A DNA stretch of 64,000 bases from Bradyrhizobium ivorense (GTDB lineage Bacteria > Pseudomonadota > Alphaproteobacteria > Rhizobiales > Xanthobacteraceae), in contig NZ_CAADFC020000004.1 of assembly GCF_900696085.1 (NCBI RefSeq), positions 744,001 to 808,000 on the forward strand, in the 5' to 3' direction. Both the position numbers and the translations under genes were made by a program. Shown here piece by piece: positions 24,533 through 32,841 of the stretch (the stretch's first letter is position 1; each line of letters opens with the position of its first letter). The notes under the pieces were generated by a model that was not told where the DNA came from, made no database searches, and worked only from the letters and a program-made list of their open reading frames with translations.

Positions 24533-26455
24533 TCAAGCCGGCTCAAACTGCTTCTCCTCGCGCTGAACCGTCATTGGTAAGGTCTCCAGTTCAACGTCGG
24601 TCCGGAGCGCCCAGCGGCTGCTTCCGTCGGCGCCATCGTCGAGGCGCACGAAGCCGAGCTTGCCGTAGTGGTCGCGGACCATCTCGTTCCTGTCGGTCGG
24701 AAGATAGACGCCCTCCAGGGTCGTGACGCCGGCGGCGCGTGCCTGCAGCACGATCTCGGCCAGCACGGCTTGCTCGACGCATCTTCCAAGCACCCGGCAG
24801 CTCATCAACCAGCTATCAATCGTCCAGGTCTCACGGCTGGTCGCACGACAGATGACCACGCAGATGATGCCGTTGTCGCCGAACTTGTCGATCAGTCGCG
24901 CATGCAGCGTCATGACAGCGTCGTCGCCTTCCAACTGCTCGACCTGCGATTCAGTGTAGCGTCGCGTCGTCAGATTGAACTGGTTGCTCTTGTTGATGAG
25001 CTGCGTCACGCGGGCGCGCGTCGTCCGGTCGAAGGGGCCGAACACGATGCGCATATCCAACGACCGCAGATAGGACTTCAGATCGGTTGCCTGGCCCTGC
25101 AGGCTGAGCCGGCGTGCATTGGCCTGATACATTTCGGCGCGTGCGCGGTCCTCCTCGGAGAAATTGATGGCCTCGAAGTAGCCGGCAGCGGCCAGCGTGC
25201 GGGCGTAGCTGGCGGGATCGGCATCCAATTCGGGCACCGCCACCTCCGGAAGCTCCTGCCGGATCAAGCCGCGTTCGACCGGATTGTCATCGAGGAAGAC
25301 GAAGGAATCGAGGCCGAGAGCGAGCTCCTTGGCGATGGCGCGGATGTTGGTCGCCTTGTCGTTCCAGTTGGCCTGGAACACAGCGATATGCTCTTCCTTC
25401 AACAGCATGTCGGGGTGTTCCCTGAACGGCCGCCGCGCAACGCTGTCGGTATTTTTCGAGCTCACCGCGAGCACGATGCCGCGCGCCCGTACCGCCAACG
25501 CGAGTTGCTGCACGGCAAGATGGGCCTCGCCGGTGGCATCGCCCTGGGCGATCTGGATGCCTTCCATGCCGTCGTCGCCGATTACGCCGCCCCAGACGGT
25601 GTTATCGAGATCGAGCACGAGAACGCGACGGCTCTTGCCGCGAAGCGCGCCGATGATGCGCACGACATGCTCGGCGTAGAGTGGCACCAGAGCGTCCGCG
25701 AATGGCAATTTTGCGAGATTCCACTGTGCCGGAGAGTGCCAATCGGCCAGGCCAACGGTCTCGGCGATGCCGGCGACGTCGAGCATCATGTCGGTCGACT
25801 GCAGCACGGCGGCGGAGATCTTCTGATTGAAGCGGTCGACCAGATTGCGGGCTGTGCCAACCAGAGAGCGGTCGAAGGATCCGAACAGGCTTTCGGGTGG
25901 CGCGGCGAGCGTTTGCAGGATGCACAGCGCGCCGCTGTTGCGCGAAATGCCGGTGCGGATCGAATCGAGCAATCCAATTGCCGCGTCAACGGCTTCGGCG
26001 GCCAGTTGCTCATTGCCTGGGCACGGTTGCAGCGACAGTCCCCGATGATCGAGCGCAACGAGAACCGCGTCGGGCCGCGCCTTGTTGAGAAGGGAGTCCG
26101 GCTGCAGCGCGTCCTGCAGATACTGATCATAGGCACCCGTGACGCATTCGAGCGCGAAACCATGGCGAGCGGCCGTTGCAACCAGAACGGGAACCATCAG
26201 ATCGAGCGTTCCGTTCCCGATCAGGCCGAGCCGAAATGGCACGAGCGGTGCGAGGGAGGCGCCGCCGAGTTGCAACGATCGAATCGTCCGTCCGAGTCTG
26301 GACAGTTGCGTCTCATCAAGTGCGTAGGTCGCGAGTGCTCTGATTTTCTTTCCGAGCGCGTCGCCGGAACCGTTTGCGAGTTCCTTGCAGCGGATCGAGA
26401 AATCGGACGGAGGTTTTGGAAGCCAGGCGAGTTCTCGATACAGCTCTGCGGACAC
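24533..26455 (-). CDS. FkbH-like HAD-IIIC protein (predicted glyceroyl-ACP synthase)
   Basis: A 640-residue three-part protein. The N-terminal part (about 1-270) is the FkbH-associated region. The HAD phosphatase domain has VLDLDNTVWGGVIGDDG (DLDNT at 282-286), SSKN and FLDDNPVER. The C-terminal GNAT-like part starts near 470 (FNLTTRRY..., TLEGVYLPTDRN). FkbH enzymes dephosphorylate 1,3-bisphosphoglycerate while loading glyceroyl onto an ACP thiol. The GTG at 26455 was chosen because AAAGGA lies 7-8 bases upstream; the frame extends to a TTG at 26530. It is the first gene of the minus-strand operon. Confidence 0.88.
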   Translation of the reverse strand: MSAELYRELAWLPKPPSDFSIRCKELANGSGDALGKKIRALATYALDETQLSRLGRTIRSLQLGGASLAPLVPFRLGLIGNGTLDLMVPVLVATAARHGFALECVTGAYDQYLQDALQPDSLLNKARPDAVLVALDHRGLSLQPCPGNEQLAAEAVDAAIGLLDSIRTGISRNSGALCILQTLAAPPESLFGSFDRSLVGTARNLVDRFNQKISAAVLQSTDMMLDVAGIAETVGLADWHSPAQWNLAKLPFADALVPLYAEHVVRIIGALRGKSRRVLVLDLDNTVWGGVIGDDGMEGIQIAQGDATGEAHLAVQQLALAVRARGIVLAVSSKNTDSVARRPFREHPDMLLKEEHIAVFQANWNDKATNIRAIAKELALGLDSFVFLDDNPVERGLIRQELPEVAVPELDADPASYARTLAAAGYFEAINFSEEDRARAEMYQANARRLSLQGQATDLKSYLRSLDMRIVFGPFDRTTRARVTQLINKSNQFNLTTRRYTESQVEQLEGDDAVMTLHARLIDKFGDNGIICVVICRATSRETWTIDSWLMSCRVLGRCVEQAVLAEIVLQARAAGVTTLEGVYLPTDRNEMVRDHYGKLGFVRLDDGADGSSRWALRTDVELETLPMTVQREEKQFEPA

Positions 26456-26570
26456 GGCCGTTTCCTTTATCTTGGCAACTGGATCATTGCCCGACTTGCT
26501 TGCGTTTCCCCTCGCTGTTGTTAGCCACAATCTTTATCCATAATTCGACAGTTTCATGGCGAGTGAAGAC

Positions 26571-26583
26571 GCGGCCACATATG
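26571..26583 (+). promoter_or_regulatory. GCGGCCACATATG motif in a divergent gap
   Basis: The same 13 bases occur at 19209-19221, and an 11-base version at 47388-47398. All three are in gaps that must hold promoters. It could be an operator, but chance identity of this length is possible in a 64-kb window. Confidence 0.25.
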
Positions 26584-26709
26584 CGGACGCAATGACACGA
26601 TTACGACGCTATCAGGAATGCAACGCTTGCGGGTGCTGCGATAATCTGTTGTCACGCCGCGCAAATACGCAATAGGAACTCGGTTTGGATTGCGCATGAG
26701 GAACCCGAA

Positions 26710-27783
26710 GTGACGAATGAACTCGCCTTGTCGGTCGTAATTCCCAATCACAATTACGCCGATTACGTAGGCACCGCGGTCAGGAGCGCGCTCGACATTC
26801 GCTGGCCGAACGTCGAGGTGATCGTCGTTGATGATGGATCGACGGACAACTCGCTCGAGGTGATCAAGGCGTATGCCGACAAGATCACCGTCATCAGCCA
26901 GGCGAACGCTGGCCAGATGCCGTCTTGTGTCAACGGGTTCCGTCGCTGCACCGGCGACGTCGTGATCTTTCTCGACTCCGACGATGCCCTTCATCCGGAC
27001 ATCATGACTGAAATTGCGGCAGCCTGGTCCGATGCGGCGAGCAAGTTTCAGTTTCAGATGCGAGTTGTCGACGCCCGGGGAAACCCGACGGGCAGCATCC
27101 TGCCGCAGTATTACTCACATCCCACCCCTCAGGACATTCGCTCCTGGGTTACGACGACCGGTGTCTATCCGACACCTCCGGGATCGGGCAGCGCCTATCC
27201 GCGGTCGGTGGTCGAGCGAATCTTCAATTTTGAATCTGATTTCATCGATCGCGCGCCCGACAGTTATCTGATCGCGGCAGCGCCTGTGTATGGCGACGTC
27301 ATCACGATTCCCAAGCCGCTGGTCGACTATCGCGTTCATGGATTAAACCATGGCGCGCATCTTGAGCTGGACGACAGCCGCTTCGCGCGCGAAGTCGACC
27401 TCACGCGTCGGCGTCACAAATTCTTCACGGAAGTGGCGAGCAGCGCGGGCATGCCGGTGGATGCGGGCGCGCTCAACAGGAATTTGCTGTTCCTTTGCCT
27501 GCGTGCAGCGTCGTATTCCCTGCGGCCCGACATCCATCCTATTGCCGATGACAGTGCGATGCAGATTGCATCTGCCACTTTCAAGGCATTGGCATTTTCG
27601 CAAGGTTTCTCACAGGCGCAGCGGACGTCACTGTTGCTGTGGATGATCCTTGCGCTGTTCGGCCCACGCGGCTTGCGGCGCGCCGTGGTGGGCTGGCGTT
27701 ATGTGCCGACGGCGCGGCCGCAATGGATGAAGCGAGCGCTCAGCCTGCTCCGGGTGGTGAAGAAAGCGCCAGCGGCCGCCTGA
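26710..27783 (+). CDS. Glycosyltransferase family 2
   Basis: A 357-residue GT-A enzyme. SVVIPNHNYADYVG begins the nucleotide-binding strand, VVDDGSTDN lies at 39-47 and the metal-binding DSDD at 89-92. QANAGQMPSCVNGF is the typical segment between them. The C-terminal 120 residues are helical and basic with no membrane span, suggesting peripheral membrane binding. It should add one sugar of the repeat unit; donor unknown. The GTG start at 26710 has GAGGA six bases upstream. It is divergent from the FkbH operon. Confidence 0.88.
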   Translation: MTNELALSVVIPNHNYADYVGTAVRSALDIRWPNVEVIVVDDGSTDNSLEVIKAYADKITVISQANAGQMPSCVNGFRRCTGDVVIFLDSDDALHPDIMTEIAAAWSDAASKFQFQMRVVDARGNPTGSILPQYYSHPTPQDIRSWVTTTGVYPTPPGSGSAYPRSVVERIFNFESDFIDRAPDSYLIAAAPVYGDVITIPKPLVDYRVHGLNHGAHLELDDSRFAREVDLTRRRHKFFTEVASSAGMPVDAGALNRNLLFLCLRAASYSLRPDIHPIADDSAMQIASATFKALAFSQGFSQAQRTSLLLWMILALFGPRGLRRAVVGWRYVPTARPQWMKRALSLLRVVKKAPAAA

Positions 27784-27801
27784 TGCAAAACCAGGCACGA
27801 T

Positions 27802-28812
27802 TCACTCGGCCAGATGCGGCTGCCGGAGCCTGGGACGTGGCTTCAGAAACTCGGCGAACGGGCGCTCGACCAGCCGCCATGCCGCAACGCCGATCAAGGC
27901 GGAAAGCGTCAGGCTGGCGACGAAGAATGTCGGTGCATTGAAATACGCCTTGAATTTCCCGATCGCGGAAATGGTGAGAGTGTGCGTGAGGTAGATCGAG
28001 TATGAGGCATCGCCGAGCAGGGCAAGTGCAGGAACAAGCGGGACGCTCCGGTTCTTTTCGATGATAACGGCCCCAGCCACGACCAGAAACGCAGGAATAC
28101 CCCACGCCAGCACGCGCGGTGAGCTGACATCGAGCCAGGCGGAAACGGCAAACAGCAACGCACCTGCGACCAGTAGCACATAGCCCCAGCGCAGCCGCGG
28201 CAAGCGATCCTGCTCGAGGGCTCTGCCCAGCAGAATCCCCGACGGGAACTCGAGCATGATTGGGTCGGTGTAGAATGTGATCGCCGGATTGTCGCCGGTG
28301 TAGATGCGGCCGACCAGGATAAGCACGAAGAACGTCATGGCGAGAAAGACGAGCCGTGTCGTGGTGCTCGTGAGGAAGAGTGCCAGGGCAAAGACGGCAT
28401 AGAAGAACATCTCGCAGTTCAGGGTCCACCCCGGCACCACGACCGGCCAGATCTCGCCGTTGCTCGGAGATCGCATTGGAACAAAGAAAAGGGATGCGAG
28501 CGTGTGTGTGGCGCTGACGACCAGCCGCGGAAACAGCGTTGGAAGCACGATGGCCGCGGCAACGAAGGACAGCGTCACGAACCAGTACATCGGGACGATC
28601 CGAATTAGGCGGTTCACAAAGAACTCTGCCGGCGTCTGCGGGCGGTACGCGGACACTGTCCACATCACAAATCCGCTGACGACAAAGAATATGTCGACGC
28701 CGGCGCTGCCAATGACAAGCGCCCGGCCGTAGGTGAAGCCTTGCGCGTGAAAGGCGACGACCCCGAAGGCCGCAAACGCTCTCAAATACTGGATGGAGAG
28801 GAGCCTGGGCAA
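27802..28812 (-). CDS. Acyltransferase-3 family membrane protein (exopolysaccharide O-acetylase)
   Basis: A 336-residue protein with ten hydrophobic helices. It opens with LLSIQYLRAFAAFGVVAFHAQG, in which the conserved His of the acyltransferase-3 (OatA/ExoZ) family is seen. GSAGVDIFFVVSGFVM and LLGDASYSIYLTHTL are further hallmarks. Family role: transfer of acetyl from acetyl-CoA to a lipid-linked or growing polysaccharide. I chose the TTG at 28812 because GGGAG lies six bases upstream and the family begins there; a GTG at 28929 would add 39 unrelated residues. It is paralogous to 35349. Confidence 0.85.
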   Translation of the reverse strand: MPRLLSIQYLRAFAAFGVVAFHAQGFTYGRALVIGSAGVDIFFVVSGFVMWTVSAYRPQTPAEFFVNRLIRIVPMYWFVTLSFVAAAIVLPTLFPRLVVSATHTLASLFFVPMRSPSNGEIWPVVVPGWTLNCEMFFYAVFALALFLTSTTTRLVFLAMTFFVLILVGRIYTGDNPAITFYTDPIMLEFPSGILLGRALEQDRLPRLRWGYVLLVAGALLFAVSAWLDVSSPRVLAWGIPAFLVVAGAVIIEKNRSVPLVPALALLGDASYSIYLTHTLTISAIGKFKAYFNAPTFFVASLTLSALIGVAAWRLVERPFAEFLKPRPRLRQPHLAE

Positions 28813-29131
28813 CGCGGTCTCCCGAAGCTGATCGCCACTGCCCGAAAGGCGTCCCCAATGGATCCGCGCAACACCTTGCATGCGCGGCCATCGGTCCATC
28901 GCATTTCGGGCGTCTGCGGTGCGAAGCACGGCCGCCGATGCTCATGGCGGCCGGTTCTTTGACGAGGCCTCCCATATTCCGACTGACTTCGTTGTTCGTG
29001 TGGACGCTATGCGTTGTTTTTGCGACCAGGGTCCGCTTGAACCAGAGCAACGTTCAATCGGGCGTCGCGCTGCAAGGAGCGCGTGAGAGAAAGATCATGC
29101 GCAACCTGCGCCACAGCAAGCTGGAGGGAGC
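28813..29131. other. Intergenic region, nothing recognised
   Basis: This 319-bp gap lies between two minus-strand genes. Part of it is an in-frame extension of the acyltransferase (to 28929) that I consider non-coding. No repeat or clear hairpin was seen. Confidence 0.35.
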
Positions 29132-30409
29132 TCAACCCGCTCGTGGTCTTGCGCGTTGGGTCGTCGGTCGGCTTGCCGACTGTCCGACCAGTGTCAGCAA
29201 CCAGACGACAAGCGCGAAGCTCGGCTTGAGCACGACGCCGACGCTGATCCAGCTGAACATCAGAAAGTTGCAGATCTCAATGCGCAGCCGGCTCGAATAC
29301 AATCGTTGCGCGAGAATGGCAAAGATCAGGACAAATCCGAGCACGCCGTACTCATAGATGAGCTTCGCCCAGGTCGGGTCGTTGACCTCATAGTTCATGT
29401 GATAGAGCTGAACGTCCCTGAGATAGCTGCCTGCGCCGTTGCCGAACCAGGTGGCGAGAGGACCGTTGTCCAGGCTGTGACCGATCATTTCCATTGGTGC
29501 GACGAAGCGCGCATAAGCGCTGGTATTCGGCGTCTGAAATTCGGAGAGGCGATCGAACCACAGGTCCAGGCCCGGGATGCCAAGGCTGTAGAGCAGATAC
29601 AGCGCCAGGACCAGTGCGGTGAGATAGACGACGAAGAGCGGAATACGAAGGAGCGATCTTGGCAGCAAAAACCCGGCGGTGATCGCGAGGAGGCCGGTGC
29701 CGGATAGCGAGCAAAGCAGTCCCGCCGCGAGAATGCCCATGATGCGCAGCCTCGCCCGCGACCCGAACTCGATCAGGAGCGCCAGCGCAACGACGAGCGA
29801 AAGATCGGCCGACTCGCGGAGAAAAAAGCCGTTTGGTTTGATGATTCCGCCGCCCTCGCGAACGAAGGTGTAGTGTCCGGCACCGCGAATGGCTTCGGGC
29901 AGGGTAAAGTAGATGTTGGTCAGTAGCGACGATTTGGTGGCGTTGACCAGTACGATCTGGACGATCGCAACGCAGGCGATGCAGGTCGCTGCTGAAACAT
30001 AGGCAGACAGGACATACTCGTGGGCGCCTTCCGGCTCCCCCTTCAACCGAATGGCGAACGGCGCATAGAGAACGAAAAGCAGCATCAGCGAAGTCCACGA
30101 CGTCGACGACGTCGCGGTCGCCGTCCCGAAGCAGGCCATCACCAGCGCGGCGATGAACAGCGCCAGAGACAGGAACCCGATCGACGCAAAGCCGCTGACC
30201 AGCAGATAGGCCGTCACGGCGGCATAGCAGATGAGGTCGGTCGATGCCGGGAACGTGTTGATGTTGTAGGCGATCTGCGACAGGAACAGAACGGAGATGA
30301 GCGACATCCAGACAGCACGCCGGCCCGACTTGCTGAGTTCGGTGCCCGACGGTGCCAGCTGCGCTGCCCCGCCCAGGGGCGCCATCGGAACCTGAATCTC
30401 AAGAGTCAT
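29132..30409 (-). CDS. O-antigen polymerase-like membrane protein (Wzy candidate 2)
   Basis: A 425-residue protein with about ten to eleven hydrophobic helices and a large periplasmic loop (about 300-350) holding WFGNGAGSYLRDVQLYHMNYEVNDPTWAK broken by polar residues. The GNGAGS...NDP...LIYEYGVLGF pattern is characteristic of Wzy/ExoQ-type polymerases, where the later loop precedes a helix with YE.GxxG. It is surrounded by glycosyltransferase genes, unlike candidate 1 near Wza/Wzc. The two may serve different glycans. The basic, proline-rich last ten residues lie in the cytoplasm. Confidence 0.75.
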   Translation of the reverse strand: MTLEIQVPMAPLGGAAQLAPSGTELSKSGRRAVWMSLISVLFLSQIAYNINTFPASTDLICYAAVTAYLLVSGFASIGFLSLALFIAALVMACFGTATATSSTSWTSLMLLFVLYAPFAIRLKGEPEGAHEYVLSAYVSAATCIACVAIVQIVLVNATKSSLLTNIYFTLPEAIRGAGHYTFVREGGGIIKPNGFFLRESADLSLVVALALLIEFGSRARLRIMGILAAGLLCSLSGTGLLAITAGFLLPRSLLRIPLFVVYLTALVLALYLLYSLGIPGLDLWFDRLSEFQTPNTSAYARFVAPMEMIGHSLDNGPLATWFGNGAGSYLRDVQLYHMNYEVNDPTWAKLIYEYGVLGFVLIFAILAQRLYSSRLRIEICNFLMFSWISVGVVLKPSFALVVWLLTLVGQSASRPTTQRARPRAG

Positions 30410-30485
30410 AGCGACGTTTGCCCGGGTGGATCGAGGTCACGCTAGCACAATCCGGCAACTTGTATCGATCGATGCACGGTTCCAG

Positions 30486-31676
30486 TCATGGCGCCGCGCC
30501 AGCCCTCTCTACCAGGATATCGTGCAGGCGCCTGGTTCCCTGCTCGAGCCCGAAGCGGTTCGACATCAGTTCGAACAGTTTGGTCTGGTTCCGGTTGAGG
30601 CCAGCCAGGTCGTCGATTCCGTCCACGATGGTCTTTGCCAGGTCGTCCATGGTGTCGGCGAGATACATCGCCGATTGCTCGTCGGCCGTGGTGCCGTCGA
30701 CCGCCGCGCGAAGTCCGAAGATGGGAAGCCGTGCGAAGGCGTAGTCCAAGAGTTTCAATTTGAACCCTCCGCCAAGCGTCTCCGCAACAAGCCCTGCGCG
30801 CGATCTCGCAAGCACGTTCGCGAGATCGGCCACCGGACCATGGAACACCAGGTGCGGCCGTTCATGGGCATAACGCGCCTTGATGTCCTCAGGAACGTTT
30901 CCGACCACATCCAGGGTGACGTTCTGGCGCTTCAGAGGCGGCAGCAGCGTGCCGATGATGTGCTCGAGATTGCGCTGTTTTGCGACCCATTCGAACGAGC
31001 CGAGCAGCAGGATGGACTTCGGTCGGGTCGACTCGATGCGATCGCTCGGCGCGGCCGCTCCGAGATAGATCGGCGGGACCACGAACGTGGTCTTGCCGGG
31101 CTGCGCGAAATAGGCGGCGTCGGCGTCGGTGATGCAGAGAATGCTGTCGGCGGCGTCGACGATGCGTTGCTCCAGCCGCCGGTACTTTTCAGCATCCCAG
31201 CGCATGATCGCGCGGCGCAGCGGGTTGGTGAAGTCATTGGCGATCGCGGGCCTGATCTTGCCCTCGGCGTTATGCGCCAGATAGCAGATCGAGGCTCGCT
31301 TGCGCTGCTTCAGGACCATCGGTAGCAACGCGCCTGATCGCGCGTGATCGAACACGATCCAGTCCCAGCGCTGGTTCAGGAGCTCGGCGAGCGTCGTCCC
31401 GATCGAAGGTGGTGCGAGGCAATAGGCGTCTCTCGGCGATGATGTCAGCAAGCTCCGGATTCCGAGCCGTCGCGGCCACGGCGCCTCGGGAAAAACTGTG
31501 CCCGGCAGGCGAAGCAGGCGATCGTCGACCGGCGCGTCCTCACGCCGGCAGCCGACCACTGTCACCTCGGTCTGTCCGGTTCTCGACAGCGCCGTGAGTA
31601 TCCCCGCGGAATAGAGCGCGTCGCCACTGAAGAGCGGCGAGGGGATGCGGCCGACGATCCAGAGAATCTTCTTCAT
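30486..31676 (-). CDS. Glycosyltransferase family 4-like (GT-B)
   Basis: A 396-residue GT-B enzyme starting MKKILWIVGRIPSPLFSGDALY, the N-terminal acceptor domain. The C-terminal donor domain includes ILLLGSFEWVAKQRNLEHI, VDVVGN-like LDVVGNVPEDI, FHGPVADL and AETLGGGFKLKLLDYAFARLPIF. The last replaces the usual E-x7-E nucleotide-binding helix of GT4. The start at 31676 was preferred over an upstream GTG at 31736, since the fold begins here. A sugar-adding role in repeat-unit assembly is inferred. Confidence 0.82.
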   Translation of the reverse strand: MKKILWIVGRIPSPLFSGDALYSAGILTALSRTGQTEVTVVGCRREDAPVDDRLLRLPGTVFPEAPWPRRLGIRSLLTSSPRDAYCLAPPSIGTTLAELLNQRWDWIVFDHARSGALLPMVLKQRKRASICYLAHNAEGKIRPAIANDFTNPLRRAIMRWDAEKYRRLEQRIVDAADSILCITDADAAYFAQPGKTTFVVPPIYLGAAAPSDRIESTRPKSILLLGSFEWVAKQRNLEHIIGTLLPPLKRQNVTLDVVGNVPEDIKARYAHERPHLVFHGPVADLANVLARSRAGLVAETLGGGFKLKLLDYAFARLPIFGLRAAVDGTTADEQSAMYLADTMDDLAKTIVDGIDDLAGLNRNQTKLFELMSNRFGLEQGTRRLHDILVERAGAAP

Positions 31677-31749
31677 CGCTCGATCTCGAATGAACACTCG
31701 GAACGGAGTGCCGATGCCGACGCCGAAGGCGCGCATCGGCTGCTCGGGA

Positions 31750-32547
31750 TCAGGCGGCAGAGGGAGATTTCGCGCCGAGCAGTCGCCGCTTGATCAACAG
31801 CCTTGCGACATAGGCGATCCGCTTCGCGCCACGACCAACGGAGGCAACCTCTCGGCGAAGCCGCTCCGCGGGCTGTAGCGGGGGCGCATCGAGATTGCGC
31901 AGCTCGATGCTGCTGTCGTAGTCCGCTTGTCTGACGAGAAACGGTTGGGTCTCGGCAAAATCGATTCCGTGCCGATCGTAGTAGACCAGCTTGTGGTCCA
32001 ATGGCCGGTCAGCGACCGACAGCGCTTTGATGAGCTTGATTGCGCCCGTTCGGGTGACGGCATAGGCGGCAGATCCGAGCGCGGGCTTCAGGGGGACGAC
32101 GAGCTGAGCCGCTTCACCCTTGATGAGCGAAACGCCCGATTTGGACGTGTGCACATAGTGAATGCCTTCGAACTTCACAATATCGCTCGTCATCAGGAAG
32201 CGCGGCAGGTCGTGTCTATAGAATTGCGGAAAACGTACGTCGAAGGCGGCATCGTCCTCGAAGATGATCGCCGCCGGCAGGTTTTTGCGCACGATGCGTT
32301 TCAGCGCCGCGATGTGCGATAGGTAGCAGCCGATTTCACCCGCCTTCATCGCGCGATTGGCCGGCGCAAATTGGAAGTCGCGACGGATCACTCGGCGAAT
32401 AAGCGTCATCCGTTTCTTGGCATCGATCGCGGGGATTCGTTCAAAGGGGACTTCGAGCCGCGTCAGCGCACCCGAGATGTCCTGCCATCGTGCGATGTCC
32501 CGATCAAGGTTGATCACGAAGGCTGGTATGTTTGCGTCGGTTCCCAC
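31750..32547 (-). CDS. Glycosyltransferase family 25 (LOS-type)
   Basis: A 265-residue protein opening with AFVINLDRDIARW, the GT25 N-terminal motif. GEIGCYLSHIAALKRI (about 70-85) and the metal-binding IIFEDDA (EDD at 97-99) follow. This family includes lipooligosaccharide galactosyltransferases of the cytoplasmic membrane face. The C-terminal third is basic and probably membrane-associated. It starts at GTG with GAGAGGATC just upstream, and lies 73 bases upstream of the GT4 gene on the same strand. Confidence 0.85.
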   Translation of the reverse strand: MGTDANIPAFVINLDRDIARWQDISGALTRLEVPFERIPAIDAKKRMTLIRRVIRRDFQFAPANRAMKAGEIGCYLSHIAALKRIVRKNLPAAIIFEDDAAFDVRFPQFYRHDLPRFLMTSDIVKFEGIHYVHTSKSGVSLIKGEAAQLVVPLKPALGSAAYAVTRTGAIKLIKALSVADRPLDHKLVYYDRHGIDFAETQPFLVRQADYDSSIELRNLDAPPLQPAERLRREVASVGRGAKRIAYVARLLIKRRLLGAKSPSAA

Positions 32548-32841
32548 GATCCTCTCACGTTTGATTTACCGCTTGCACAACGCGAGCGACGCTGCCGCAA
32601 ATTTCGTCATCCTCCGGACACAAATTCGGCAGCGCGACCACATCATCGACAAGCTTGATATGTTTTATCCCAGGTGACGTCTTCGTCCAATTCGTCAATG
32701 TGAACGACCGACCGTTGGTAACGCCTGGAGTGCAGGGCTAACCTGTCTTACCGATGCAGGGCTGTCAACTTGATCGCTGCGCGTCGATGACGGCGGTCTT
32801 GTCATCGAAACCTCATAACGATCAGCCAGAAGGCTCGCTGA

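Noticed and set aside
24668..26524. Long plus-strand open frame opposite the FkbH-like gene
   Set aside because: Antisense shadow; the minus-strand protein has intact HAD motifs and a good ribosome-binding site, while this frame shows no recognisable family.
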